Source: CAINVV01 sp037137375
GTDB taxonomy: Bacteria > Bacteroidota > Bacteroidia > Bacteroidales > Prolixibacteraceae
Assembly: GCA_037137375.1 (NCBI GenBank)
Contig: JBAXKJ010000012.1
Coordinates: 1-64,000, forward strand
Direction of reading: 5' to 3'
Length of the DNA: 64,000 nucleotides
Positions 42,249 through 51,472 of this stretch are shown here, in pieces. The notes under the pieces are model-generated. The model did not search any database. It saw only the letters and a program-made list of their open reading frames with translations, and had not been told where the DNA came from. Position numbers and translations under genes: made by a program. Position 1 is the stretch's first letter. The number at the start of each line of letters is the position of its first letter.

Positions 42249-42256
42249 CAAATCTA
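42249..42256 (-). promoter_or_regulatory. -7 element for pruA
   Basis: TAGATTTG on the minus strand, followed by GC. A transcription start about seven bases further would leave the longest-frame ATG at 42247 with no leader, and the ATG at 42187 with a leader of roughly 55 bases. Confidence 0.5.
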
Positions 42257-42350
42257 TGAGATCTCTGTCTTATAATTGCTAATAAATGTCACCTTTATAA
42301 TATTGAGACTGAATTTTAAGTATTATCAAATAGACGTTTGGATATATTAA

Positions 42351-44444
42351 ATGCCAAAGAAATTTGAAAGTGGGTTGAATAGCAAATACCCGCATTTGCA
42401 TAAACAGGAATTAGGCCATATCCGACTTTTTTTCTACGTCAATCTGCTTCTTCTGGCAGGTGCATCGATTATGCTGATTCTCGACTTTCTTGATTTCTTC
42501 AACACCAACTATGCTCCCCATATTCTGTCCTTTACCGGAATCTTCATCCTAATTTATTTCTTTCTTAGAGAGGGCAAGAAGAATACGGCTTTAAACTTGC
42601 TTCTGCTTTTACCTGTTCCGGCTTACCTGTTGATGATATCGGCAAGATATGCCATCTTCCCGCCAGAATCTTCTTATAATTTCGAAGTCTACCTCTATGC
42701 CTTTGGCCTGGCAATCCTACTGCTCCTTTCAGAAAAGCCCTTTCAGATAATAACTTACCTGATTGTCACCACTGGAGTACTGATCGGTCATGTTCTTTTT
42801 CAAGCACGGAAAGAACTCTATTTTCAGCTATTATGGAAAGAATCAAATTCCTTTCATCCGGTATTCCTGTATTTATTAATCGGTGGACTAGGGTTTTTGC
42901 TTTTCATGGCTTACCACCTGAAACTGCTTGAAAAGAAGCAAAGAATCCACTCTTTACGAGAGAATCAAATCAGGATATTCTCGCAATATTTCGAAGCGAT
43001 TCTTCGTTTCACGACTGAACGCGACGAGCTTGGGGAAAGAATCGGGTATAAGGTTACCTATATCAATCCCGCCTTCGAAGAGTATTTCGAGGTGAGAAAT
43101 TCTGAGGTAAAAGGCATGCCTGTTCATCTTTTATTTCAGAAATTATTCCGTGGCGAAATAGACTGGCAATCGTTGTTCGATCCTTCCAAAAGGATGAAGA
43201 AAGAGATTCTTGTTCCGCACACGGAGAAGTGGTTTCAGGTAACTTCCATCCCGGTAGACAAGGATAATATGATCTGTTTCTTCGAAAACATTACCAGTAT
43301 CAAAACCACCATTACCGAGTTGGGAAACAGCAAGCACCGCTACAAGCTTCTGCTGGAGACCATCCCAGATATTTTCTTTGTTATAGATAAGGACGGAACC
43401 TATATCGACTATGTTCCAAAATCGGATACAGGCATAGATAAACAAGCAGCTGAAATCATTGGCAGCACCATCTCTGAAGTAGGATTCTCCGCCAGAATGG
43501 TGAAGCAGGTAAGTAAATCCATCAAGACTGTCCTGGTAAGTGATTCCATTGAAACCATTGAATATGCCCTGGAAGTGAAAGGCAAAGGGACCTGCTTCTT
43601 CGAAATGAGAATGGTCAAACTCAACAATGATGCTGTGATGGCCGTCTCCAGGGATATTTCAAAACAAAAATTCGCCGTACAGGCTATCGAAGAGGCCCGC
43701 AAAAAAGCCGAAGAAGCCGATATGCTCAAGGCCGCCTTCCTGCAGAATATTTCGCATGAGGTTCGCACACCGTTGAATGCCGTTGTAGGATTTTCCAATA
43801 TTCTTTTGACGGATGAAGTCTCCAGAAATGAACGGATGAATTACCTCCAGATTATTGCGAGGAATTGCCAGATTTTGCTGCATGTTTTTAGCGATACTAT
43901 CAAGCTTTCAAAAATACAGAGTGGAGTAGAAAAGGTTAATAACCAATTATATAACCTAAACGGATTGGTTAATGAACTCTATAGGCAGACCGCTTACGAA
44001 AAGGGACAACTGGAGAAAGATCATCTTAAAATTTTTCCAGTCATGGGGAATGACAATCCAAAATTCTCTATAGTTTGCGATGGCAGTAAGATAAAAGATA
44101 TCCTGGATAGCCTGATTGATAACGCTCTCAAATTTACCGAGGAAGGCGAGATTGAATTCGGATACTATTTGATGGGTAATAGCCAGATTGAATTTTTTGT
44201 CAGGGACACTGGTATTGGGATCCCGGAAGACCAATTCGATAAAATTTTCGATCGGTTTTACCAGATAGATTCCAGAATGAAAAGAGCCTACGGCGGCTCT
44301 GGAATTGGACTCTCGCTTGCCAATGATTTTGTAAAAATGCTGGGAAGCAAGATAAAAGTTGAATCAATTTTAGGCGTTGGTTCCCGTTTTTCTTTCGTAT
44401 TGCATTACGAACCAGGGAACAGTCATCTGAAAATAGTACGCTGA
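42351..44444 (+). CDS. Membrane-bound PAS sensor histidine kinase
   Basis: 697 aa. About six transmembrane helices (roughly 25-195) form an N-terminal sensor part. Two PAS-like regions follow (about 205-315 and 325-440), then a coiled linker, a HisKA domain with phospho-acceptor His469 in NISHEVRTPLN, and a HATPase_c domain (about 570-690; N-box DNALKFTEEGEIEF, G1 DTGIGIPED, G2 YGGSGIGLSLA). No receiver domain and no response regulator gene lies beside it, so it is an orphan kinase; the neighbouring surface-glycan genes are possible but unproven targets. The signal is unknown. Confidence 0.92.
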   Translation: MPKKFESGLNSKYPHLHKQELGHIRLFFYVNLLLLAGASIMLILDFLDFFNTNYAPHILSFTGIFILIYFFLREGKKNTALNLLLLLPVPAYLLMISARYAIFPPESSYNFEVYLYAFGLAILLLLSEKPFQIITYLIVTTGVLIGHVLFQARKELYFQLLWKESNSFHPVFLYLLIGGLGFLLFMAYHLKLLEKKQRIHSLRENQIRIFSQYFEAILRFTTERDELGERIGYKVTYINPAFEEYFEVRNSEVKGMPVHLLFQKLFRGEIDWQSLFDPSKRMKKEILVPHTEKWFQVTSIPVDKDNMICFFENITSIKTTITELGNSKHRYKLLLETIPDIFFVIDKDGTYIDYVPKSDTGIDKQAAEIIGSTISEVGFSARMVKQVSKSIKTVLVSDSIETIEYALEVKGKGTCFFEMRMVKLNNDAVMAVSRDISKQKFAVQAIEEARKKAEEADMLKAAFLQNISHEVRTPLNAVVGFSNILLTDEVSRNERMNYLQIIARNCQILLHVFSDTIKLSKIQSGVEKVNNQLYNLNGLVNELYRQTAYEKGQLEKDHLKIFPVMGNDNPKFSIVCDGSKIKDILDSLIDNALKFTEEGEIEFGYYLMGNSQIEFFVRDTGIGIPEDQFDKIFDRFYQIDSRMKRAYGGSGIGLSLANDFVKMLGSKIKVESILGVGSRFSFVLHYEPGNSHLKIVR

Positions 44445-44518
44445 ATTTACTATCTTCACGCCGCAAAATATTGCCGATTTTTGATTATTTTGTGGATTCT
44501 AACGACTGATGTGAAAAA

Positions 44519-45622
44519 ATGGAAATAAAATATCCTGTTTACAGACCCTGTCTGAGAGGCAATGAGCTTAAGTATGTAACTGATTGTGTTGAATCAACAT
44601 GGATCTCTTCCAGGGGAAAATATACAGATAATTTCGAAAAAAAATTCGCCGAATACATTGGTGCAGAATACGCCACAAGCGTCTGTAACGGGACTGTTGC
44701 ACTGCACCTGGCAATGCTTACGCTGGGGATCAAACCGGGCGATGAGGTCATCGTTCCAACTTTTACCTATATCGCTTCTGTCAACGCAATTGACTATGTG
44801 GGGGCAATCCCCGTTTTTGTTGACTCCGTCAGGGAAACATGGCAAATAGACTGCGCCGATGTTGAGCGGAAAATTACTCACAAGACAAAGGCCATTCTTG
44901 CGCCACACATCTACGGACATCCCTGTGAGATGGATACTTTGCTGGAAATTTGCAGGAAAAATGACTTGTTTTTGATCGAAGACTGCGCCGAATCTATTGG
45001 CAGTAAGTTTAACGACCGTCATACCGGAACCTTCGGGGATATCTCCGCCTTTAGTTTCTTTGGGAATAAGACTATCACTACCGGGGAAGGCGGTATGCTC
45101 ACTACCAACTCAAAAGCGTTGTTCGAAAGGGCTAAAAAACTCAAGAATCAGGGACTCTCCGACCGGGAATACTGGCACGATGAAATTGGGCACAATTTCC
45201 GGATGACCAATATCTGCTCCGCCATTGGTGTTGCCCAGATGGAGCGGATTGAAGAGATCATGGCCGATAAAATCCGGATCGCGAATACCTATAGAAAAGC
45301 CTTTGAAAATACAGGAGTCGAACTTCAGGGAGAGGCTGCCAATACCTTCAACTCTTACTGGATGTGTTCTGTTCTTATCCCGGATGCCCGACAAAGGGCC
45401 GACCTGAGAGCATTTTTACGCGAATCGGGCATTGAAACCAGGCCATTGTTTTTCCCGGTTCACACGATGCCGATGTACAGGCATTTTACCGAAGAGGAAT
45501 TCGCGGTAGCTGCCGACATCAGTTCAAGAGGAATAAATTTGCCCAGCTATCCGGATCTGAGGGATGAGGAGGTAAACTTCATTGCGGGTCAAATTGTAAA
45601 ATTCATTTTGCAGCATGGATAA
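44519..45622 (+). CDS. DegT/DnrJ/EryC1/StrS aminotransferase, probable GDP-perosamine synthase
   Basis: 367 aa, fold-type I PLP enzyme. Motifs: NGTVALHLAMLTLGIKPGDEVIVPTFTY (core GTVALHLAMLTLGIKPGDEV), the PLP-binding Asp in LIEDCAES and internal-aldimine Lys184 in FFGNKTITTGEGG. The protein resembles perosamine synthases (Per/RfbE), which aminate GDP-4-keto-6-deoxy-mannose. That substrate is exactly the product of Gmd, encoded two genes downstream, and no GDP-fucose synthase (Fcl) is present to compete, which supports the call. Other 3- or 4-keto sugar aminotransferases remain possible. Its stop overlaps the next gene by eight bases. Confidence 0.85.
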   Translation: MEIKYPVYRPCLRGNELKYVTDCVESTWISSRGKYTDNFEKKFAEYIGAEYATSVCNGTVALHLAMLTLGIKPGDEVIVPTFTYIASVNAIDYVGAIPVFVDSVRETWQIDCADVERKITHKTKAILAPHIYGHPCEMDTLLEICRKNDLFLIEDCAESIGSKFNDRHTGTFGDISAFSFFGNKTITTGEGGMLTTNSKALFERAKKLKNQGLSDREYWHDEIGHNFRMTNICSAIGVAQMERIEEIMADKIRIANTYRKAFENTGVELQGEAANTFNSYWMCSVLIPDARQRADLRAFLRESGIETRPLFFPVHTMPMYRHFTEEEFAVAADISSRGINLPSYPDLRDEEVNFIAGQIVKFILQHG

Positions 45623-46679
45623 GTTATCTGTATTGATCGACCTCGACAGGCTCAAGGATCTCAATACAGGCCTTGGGCAAGTCGCCGAATTTTTTGGAGC
45701 AGAAATAAGCAGGGAAGCTGATGAGAAATTCAAATTCACCCTCCTGGTACCAAAAAAATTCGTGGGGTATTTTGGAGATCTTGTCGACTATGAAGTCGTA
45801 TCTCTCAAACGCAGGTATTTCCCATCTCTTTGCAGGAAGTACGATTTGTGGTATACCATACACCAGGATTCGGCTTATTTTCCATCTGATCAATCAACGC
45901 CCTACCTACTAACAATCAATGATTTAAATTTCCTTGGAGAGAAATCACCTGCAAAGGCAAAGAAACGGTTGGCTATATTACAGAAGAAAGTCGACCGGGC
46001 AACAGCCATCACGGTCATTTCACAATACACAGAAAGCGTCGTGAGGGAGCAACTGAATGTCGGAAATATCCCGATCCATGTGATCTATTGTGGGGTGAAA
46101 GTCAAGACTTTTGAGTCTGTCCCACCACCCTCATTCGCTCCTGCCGGAGATCTTCTTTTTTCTGTTGGAGTCGTTCAGATGAAGAAGAACTATCACGTTC
46201 TGATTGATTTCATGAAACGGCTTCCCAAAAATTACAAACTCATCATTGCGGGGAATAAATCTTCCGATTATGCGGGCGAACTGCAACAAAAAATTGATGA
46301 TCAGGGACTTCATGAACGCATTTTGATTCCCGGAATTATTTCGGAAGAAGATAAATTCTGGATGTACAACAACTGCAAGGCCGTTCTCTTCCCCTCGAAA
46401 TTTGAAGGGATGGGTTTCCCTCCGGTGGAGGCTATGCGTTTTGGGAAACCAGTATTTGCGTCAACCTATTCTTCGATCCCTGAAGTGAGCGGAACAAATG
46501 CCTATTATTGGGAAACTTTCGAGCCGGATGAGATGGCAAAATTCTTTCTGGAAAAACTGGAAGAATTCAGCAAAGACCCTTTGAGACCGAATTTATTGCG
46601 AACACATTCTCAGAAATATACCTGGGAGGCTAATGTTATCAGCTATAAGGAACTGTTCAGAAGCATTCTGGACAGATAG
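45615..46679 (+). CDS. GT4-family glycosyltransferase
   Basis: 354 aa, GT-B fold. The C-terminal nucleotide-sugar domain shows LLFSVGVVQMKKNYHVLIDF (core SVGVVQMKKNYHVL), KLIIAGNKSSDYAGEL, and the donor-site E-x7-E stretch FPSKFEGMGFPPVEAMRFG (about 258-276). No signal peptide; probably at the cytoplasmic face of the inner membrane. It overlaps the DegT gene by eight bases, so the pair is translationally coupled; it may transfer perosamine or mannose into an O-antigen-like chain. Acceptor and donor are inferred only from context. Confidence 0.9.
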   Translation: MDKLSVLIDLDRLKDLNTGLGQVAEFFGAEISREADEKFKFTLLVPKKFVGYFGDLVDYEVVSLKRRYFPSLCRKYDLWYTIHQDSAYFPSDQSTPYLLTINDLNFLGEKSPAKAKKRLAILQKKVDRATAITVISQYTESVVREQLNVGNIPIHVIYCGVKVKTFESVPPPSFAPAGDLLFSVGVVQMKKNYHVLIDFMKRLPKNYKLIIAGNKSSDYAGELQQKIDDQGLHERILIPGIISEEDKFWMYNNCKAVLFPSKFEGMGFPPVEAMRFGKPVFASTYSSIPEVSGTNAYYWETFEPDEMAKFFLEKLEEFSKDPLRPNLLRTHSQKYTWEANVISYKELFRSILDR

Positions 46680-46810
46680 GAATTAACCAATAAAACCCAC
46701 TTGACAGCATGAAACGAGCATGGGCTAATCCCACAAAAGGCGATGTAAATTCAGCTGCGAGTTCCATGAGTACTTACAGATATTCAATAATTTAACTAAT
46801 ATTTTTACGA

Positions 46811-47866
46811 ATGAAAGTAGCACTAATTAGCGGAATCACCGGCCAGGATGGTTCCTATCTGGCCGAGCTGCTCATCGAAAAAGGATATGAAGTTCACGGA
46901 ATCGTCAGGCGCTCTTCTCAGTTTAACCGCACCAGAATTGAGCATTTGTATATTGAGGAGATGATCCAGGACATGCAGTTGAAGAGTAAGCTCACCTTAC
47001 ATTATGGCGACATGACCGACTCCAGTTCGTTGGTGAGAATCATCCAAAAGGTCAAGCCGGAAGAGATCTATAACCTTGCAGCTCAATCACATGTAAAAGT
47101 CTCTTTCGATGTTCCTGAGTATACAGCTGAAACTGATGCCATCGGTACCCTGCGAATACTGGAAGCGGTGAGGATCCTTGAGATGGAGCAGCGAGTCAGA
47201 ATTTACCAGGCTTCTACTTCAGAATTATATGGACTGGTTCAAGAAACCCCCCAAACCGAAAATACCCCCTTTTATCCTCGTTCACCATACGGAATCTCCA
47301 AGCAGTTTGCCTTCTGGATGACAAAAAACTACCGTGAAGCTTACGGCATGTATGCAGTTAACGGGATCCTTTTCAACCATGAGAGTGAACGCAGGGGGGA
47401 GAATTTCGTCACGAGGAAGATCACCCTGGCGGCGGTCCGCATCGCCACCGGAAAACAGAAAAAGCTCTACCTGGGAAATTTGAATGCCTTACGGGATTGG
47501 GGCTATGCAAAAGACTACGTGGAATGCATGTGGCTCATGCTTCAACATGACACCCCTGAAGATTTCGTCATTGCTACAGGAACGATGCATACGGTCCGGG
47601 AGTTTTGTACCCTGGCATTTCAAGAGGCTGGAATTGAGATTGAATGGCAAGGGGAAGGCATCCATGAACAAGGTGTCTGTAAAAAAACGGGAAACATTAT
47701 CATCGAGATAGATCCTATTTATTACCGGCCGACGGAGGTCGAACTGTTGTGTGGCAATCCGGCGAAGGCCCAGAAACTTCTTGGATGGAATCCAAATCAG
47801 ACTTCCTTTGAAGAAATAATCAGAAAAATGGTCCGTGCCGATTTTGAGTATATAAAAAAATCGTGA
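46811..47866 (+). CDS. gmd: GDP-mannose 4,6-dehydratase
   Basis: 351 aa, extended short-chain dehydrogenase. The Rossmann motif GITGQDGSYLAELLIEKGYEV opens the protein (core GITGQDGSYLAELL), the Gmd-type GIVRRSSQFN follows, then NLAAQSHVKVSFDVPEYTAE, the catalytic triad Thr-Ser-Glu in ASTSELYG with the Tyr/Lys of SPYGISKQF, and the Gmd-typical NHESERRGENFVTRKI. It makes GDP-4-keto-6-deoxy-D-mannose. With the DegT aminotransferase this would give GDP-perosamine. The 131-base gap to the preceding glycosyltransferase gene shows nothing recognisable. Confidence 0.96.
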   Translation: MKVALISGITGQDGSYLAELLIEKGYEVHGIVRRSSQFNRTRIEHLYIEEMIQDMQLKSKLTLHYGDMTDSSSLVRIIQKVKPEEIYNLAAQSHVKVSFDVPEYTAETDAIGTLRILEAVRILEMEQRVRIYQASTSELYGLVQETPQTENTPFYPRSPYGISKQFAFWMTKNYREAYGMYAVNGILFNHESERRGENFVTRKITLAAVRIATGKQKKLYLGNLNALRDWGYAKDYVECMWLMLQHDTPEDFVIATGTMHTVREFCTLAFQEAGIEIEWQGEGIHEQGVCKKTGNIIIEIDPIYYRPTEVELLCGNPAKAQKLLGWNPNQTSFEEIIRKMVRADFEYIKKS

Positions 47867-47899
47867 AAAAACTATTTTTGTCCAAACCAAACTACACAG

Positions 47900-49018
47900 A
47901 TGATCATAGGATTTGAAGCAAAAAAAGTATTCGAGAACCGTTCAGGACTGGGTAATTACAGCAGGAATACCATCAATCTGCTGGCGAAGTATTATCCGGA
48001 AAATCGTTATAAACTCTTTGCGCAAAAGAAAACAGACCTTTTCACCTTGCCGGATTCCGCTGAAATTATCACTCCAAAAACAAAAATTACACGATTTTTC
48101 AGTTCCTACTGGCGAATTCACTTGGTTTCTAAAATCCTGAAATCACATAAGATTGATGTTTTTCACGGTCTCAGTCAGCTCCTGCCTTATGGTATTGAAA
48201 AGACAGGAATTCCATCGATTACGACTATTCATGACTTGATCTTTCTTAGGTTTCCAAATTACTATAAGAAAATAGACAGAAACTTTTATCTCTCTTTTTC
48301 AAAAAGTTCCTGCGAACGATCAACTAAAATACTGGCTATCAGCCAACAGACAAAATCTGATATCATCCATTTTCTGGGAATTCCTCCCGAAAAAATTGAG
48401 GTAATATATCAAACCTGCAACAAATTATTCTACGAAAAGATCAATGAGGCCCAGAAACAAGCTGTACGCAAGAAATTCAATCTTCCGTCGCAGTTCATTC
48501 TCAGCGTTGGAACCATTGAGCGGAGGAAGAACCAGTTAGCCTTGCTTAAAGGTATGGTTCATGAAAAACTTGATCTTCCAATAGTCATTCTGGGCCGGCC
48601 CCGACCCAAAGAGTACAAGAAAGAACTGGACGAATATATTCTGGAATCGGGAATCAGGAAACAGCTGATTTTTCTGCAAGGCACTAATACGGAGGAACTT
48701 CAGGCGATCTATCAGATGGCTGACATCTCGGTATATCCATCCTTGTACGAGGGATTTGGCCTTCCTGTCCTTGAAGCGCAGGCTTCAGGATGTCCGGTCA
48801 TTACCTCCAACATCAGCAGTCTTCCTGAAGCAGGAGGCAATGGTGCTTTATATATCAACCCACGGGATAGCGAACAAATCGGATATGAAATACGCAGAGT
48901 GCTTACCGACAGTCAATTGAGAAATGATTTAATCCTTAAAGGGAACGAGAACGCCCTTCTGTTCAAGGATCATATCGTTGCGGAAAACCTGATAAAATTG
49001 TATCAGTCTCTCTGCTGA
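47900..49018 (+). CDS. GT4-family glycosyltransferase
   Basis: 372 aa, GT-B fold. N-terminal acceptor domain with FENRSGLGNYSRN and VFHGLSQLLPYGIEKT, and C-terminal donor domain with ILSVGTIERRKNQLALLKG, IVILGRPRPKEYKKEL and the E-x7-E motif YPSLYEGFGLPVLEAQASG (about 280-298). It starts 33 bases after gmd, so it likely belongs to the same glycan pathway, for example as mannosyl- or perosaminyltransferase. It is only distantly similar to the GT4 protein at 45615. Confidence 0.9.
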   Translation: MIIGFEAKKVFENRSGLGNYSRNTINLLAKYYPENRYKLFAQKKTDLFTLPDSAEIITPKTKITRFFSSYWRIHLVSKILKSHKIDVFHGLSQLLPYGIEKTGIPSITTIHDLIFLRFPNYYKKIDRNFYLSFSKSSCERSTKILAISQQTKSDIIHFLGIPPEKIEVIYQTCNKLFYEKINEAQKQAVRKKFNLPSQFILSVGTIERRKNQLALLKGMVHEKLDLPIVILGRPRPKEYKKELDEYILESGIRKQLIFLQGTNTEELQAIYQMADISVYPSLYEGFGLPVLEAQASGCPVITSNISSLPEAGGNGALYINPRDSEQIGYEIRRVLTDSQLRNDLILKGNENALLFKDHIVAENLIKLYQSLC

Positions 49019-49041
49019 TCAACGTGCCAGAATTTCAATAC

Positions 49042-50073
49042 TTAATTCCGGGGAAAAGCCTGCTTGAGTCCCATAGCCACTTCCGGCTCGATATCTTGCT
49101 TGGCAGAATGATAATTTACCGACCTCTCACTTAACCAGGTTCCCGACGGAATCACATTCAAATAGTAATCCATCAATCTGAAATAGGTCAGGGAATAAAC
49201 TCTTACTGGCCGGATGAAGAATAGCGGGATTCCCAGAGCAGCAGGTATTAATCCAAAGACCATATTATTTAGAATCAGCAACGCATGCATCAGAAAGGCA
49301 TTGCCAACGTTCTCATGTTTTGATATGTAAGTATGCCTCGAAATGTGCACCTCCGTCTTGGTGGTGACGGTAATTTCCATATTAATTCTGGACGAACCTC
49401 CATGAATGTGTCCAACAACTGCGTTTTTAAGCTTTACAATCTCACCCTCTTTTTCAGCAGCCCTTCGGCACAAGTCGACATCTTCAAAATACATCCAGAA
49501 ATCCTCGTCCCATTTTCCCAGCCGGTAAAAGCTATCACGCCTTATCATAAGAACAGAACCGGATACCCAGTCGGGATAGATATAATGCTTGGTCTGGCTA
49601 ATCGCAGCTTCAATTTTTCCTGTAAAAAGGTAGCTAATAGCACGTTGCCAGCCTGTTAACGTATGAAAGGTCAAGAATTTTCCGTAAGGCCTGTCATCCG
49701 ACCCGTCCTCTTTAACCTGGCGGCAAGTAACAATTGAATTCTCAGGTCTGACACGGATTTCCTCCAGCATATCATAAAGAGCATCAGTTGTGACAGTTGT
49801 GTCCGGATTAAGAAACAGAAGGTGACGACCCTTGCTCCTTGCGGCTCCCAGGTTACATCCATTGGCAAAGCCATTATTACCTGAGTTTACTATAAAATCA
49901 AATTCTGGAAAAAGAGTGATAAAATCAGTTATTCTTCCGTCATCAGAACGATTATCAACGATAATAACTTCAAATGCAAAACGCGCATCGTCAATATTCC
50001 GAAGAGATTCAAGACATTTATTGAGTCTGTCCCAACCCCTGTAATTAACTATAATGATTGATAGGTCTTTCAA
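49042..50073 (-). CDS. GT2-family glycosyltransferase, rhamnosyltransferase-like
   Basis: 343 aa, GT-A fold. Motifs: SIIIVNYRGWDRLNKCLESL at the start (core IIIVNYRGWDRL), IIVDNRSDDG, GFANGCNLGA and the DxD-type LFLNPDTTVTTDAL (about 90-103). A WVSGSVLMIRRDSF segment is followed by the EDVDLCRRAAEKEG stretch typical of the WbbL-like group. A C-terminal hydrophobic region (about 262-290) suggests membrane association. It lies opposite to its neighbours and is divergent from the GH172 gene. Likely adds a sugar to a surface polysaccharide. Confidence 0.88.
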   Translation of the reverse strand: MKDLSIIIVNYRGWDRLNKCLESLRNIDDARFAFEVIIVDNRSDDGRITDFITLFPEFDFIVNSGNNGFANGCNLGAARSKGRHLLFLNPDTTVTTDALYDMLEEIRVRPENSIVTCRQVKEDGSDDRPYGKFLTFHTLTGWQRAISYLFTGKIEAAISQTKHYIYPDWVSGSVLMIRRDSFYRLGKWDEDFWMYFEDVDLCRRAAEKEGEIVKLKNAVVGHIHGGSSRINMEITVTTKTEVHISRHTYISKHENVGNAFLMHALLILNNMVFGLIPAALGIPLFFIRPVRVYSLTYFRLMDYYLNVIPSGTWLSERSVNYHSAKQDIEPEVAMGLKQAFPRN

Positions 50074-50270
50074 CGTAAAAAATTAAAAAGAAATTAATAT
50101 TTAACTTCTCTGTCATCCGAGCTTTAGACTATCGGAAAAACGAAAAGTTTAATCCTGGTTTGTTACCAAATCAAAATTTTCACCAAAATAATAGCCCTTA
50201 GAACAGAATAAGATAAAATTTCAGTAAATTGACCCTCTGAGTCAGTATATAATCCAAATAATTCAACAAA

Positions 50271-51431
50271 ATGTACAGAACAATTTCGCTGATTGGCCTC
50301 TTCCTATTTATTTCCATTCATTGCATATCACAATCCAAATTCAACGGACTGGAGATGAACATGGGAAATATCTACCGTCTTTCAGATGCAAAGACACGCT
50401 CTATCAGTCCTGAAAACTTTACCGGAGAGAAGGGTAAAGGTGGAATGGCTGATCCGGCTGAGAAAGGCAAACCTAATGTTGCCAATGCTGCCAATGCTGC
50501 GCGCGATCTTGGTCAGGGCTGGAAAATAAATCCGTATATCCGGATTCAGCCAGGACAGACTTATACGCTTGCCGAAATGGAAGGTCCGGGAGCCATTCAA
50601 CATATCTGGATGACCCCAACCGGAAATTGGCGTTTCTCCATCCTGCGTATTTATTGGGACGACGAGAAAGAACCTTCCGTAGAATGTCCCGTCGGCGATT
50701 TCTTCGGTCAGGGATGGAACGTATATGCCCAGCTGACCTCATTGCCTGTCTGCGTGAATCCCGGTAGTGCATTCAACTGTTACTGGCCAATGCCATTCCG
50801 TAAAAAATGTAAGATTACCATGGAAAATGTCAATGACAAAGATGCCATGTCTGTCTACTATCAGGTCGATTATACCCTAACGGATGTCCCTTCCGATGCA
50901 GCCTATTTCCATGCACAGTTCCGACGCGCAAATCCTGTTCAGAATTCAGTATATACCATCATAGACGGTATCAAGGGAAAAGGTCAGTACGTAGGGGTTT
51001 ACATGGCCTGGGGCGTTACAAACAATGGTTGGTGGGGTGAAGGGGAGATTAAATTTTTCATCGATGGTGACACCAAATTCCCGACCATCTGCGGTACCGG
51101 TACGGAAGACTATTTCTGTGGTTCCTATAATTTTGACCGGGAGGGGAAATACAAGGAATTTTGTACGCCTTATTCGGGCTTACACCAGGTAATCAGGCCG
51201 GAAGGCGACTATAAAGTAATGATGCGTTTTGGACTCTACCGCTGGCACATCATGGATCCTATACGGTTCGAAAAAGACCTGAAGATTACCATTCAGGATC
51301 TTGGATGGCACTTGGGTGGCAGATATCTTGCCCAGCGTTCAGATATTTCATCTACCTGCTTCTGGTACCAAAACGATCCGCATGTTGCGTTCCCAAAATT
51401 TCCCGAATGGAGAGAACTCGAAGTAAATTGA
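50271..51431 (+). CDS. GH172-family (DUF2961) secreted glycoside hydrolase
   Basis: 386 aa with signal peptide (about 1-21, cut near CISQSK). The double jelly-roll DUF2961 region covers about 45-380. Recognisable parts are GPGAIQHIWMTPTGNWRFSI (core GAIQHIWMT), RIYWDDEKEPSVECPVGDFFG near 127 and the strongly conserved GTGTEDYFCGSYNF near 278. DUF2961 proteins include fructofuranosidases and alpha-D-arabinofuranosidases and were grouped as GH172. It is probably periplasmic. It lies away from the PUL, among glycan-synthesis genes, so trimming of a self-made or foreign glycan are both possible. Confidence 0.88.
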   Translation: MYRTISLIGLFLFISIHCISQSKFNGLEMNMGNIYRLSDAKTRSISPENFTGEKGKGGMADPAEKGKPNVANAANAARDLGQGWKINPYIRIQPGQTYTLAEMEGPGAIQHIWMTPTGNWRFSILRIYWDDEKEPSVECPVGDFFGQGWNVYAQLTSLPVCVNPGSAFNCYWPMPFRKKCKITMENVNDKDAMSVYYQVDYTLTDVPSDAAYFHAQFRRANPVQNSVYTIIDGIKGKGQYVGVYMAWGVTNNGWWGEGEIKFFIDGDTKFPTICGTGTEDYFCGSYNFDREGKYKEFCTPYSGLHQVIRPEGDYKVMMRFGLYRWHIMDPIRFEKDLKITIQDLGWHLGGRYLAQRSDISSTCFWYQNDPHVAFPKFPEWRELEVN

Positions 51432-51472
51432 ATTCTTTGTCTATTTTTGCGGCATAAAATTTAAAACTTTCC

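Noticed and set aside
46680..46810. Gap before gmd as a promoter or small gene
   Set aside because: No -7 element, no hairpin and no coding frame that I could support.
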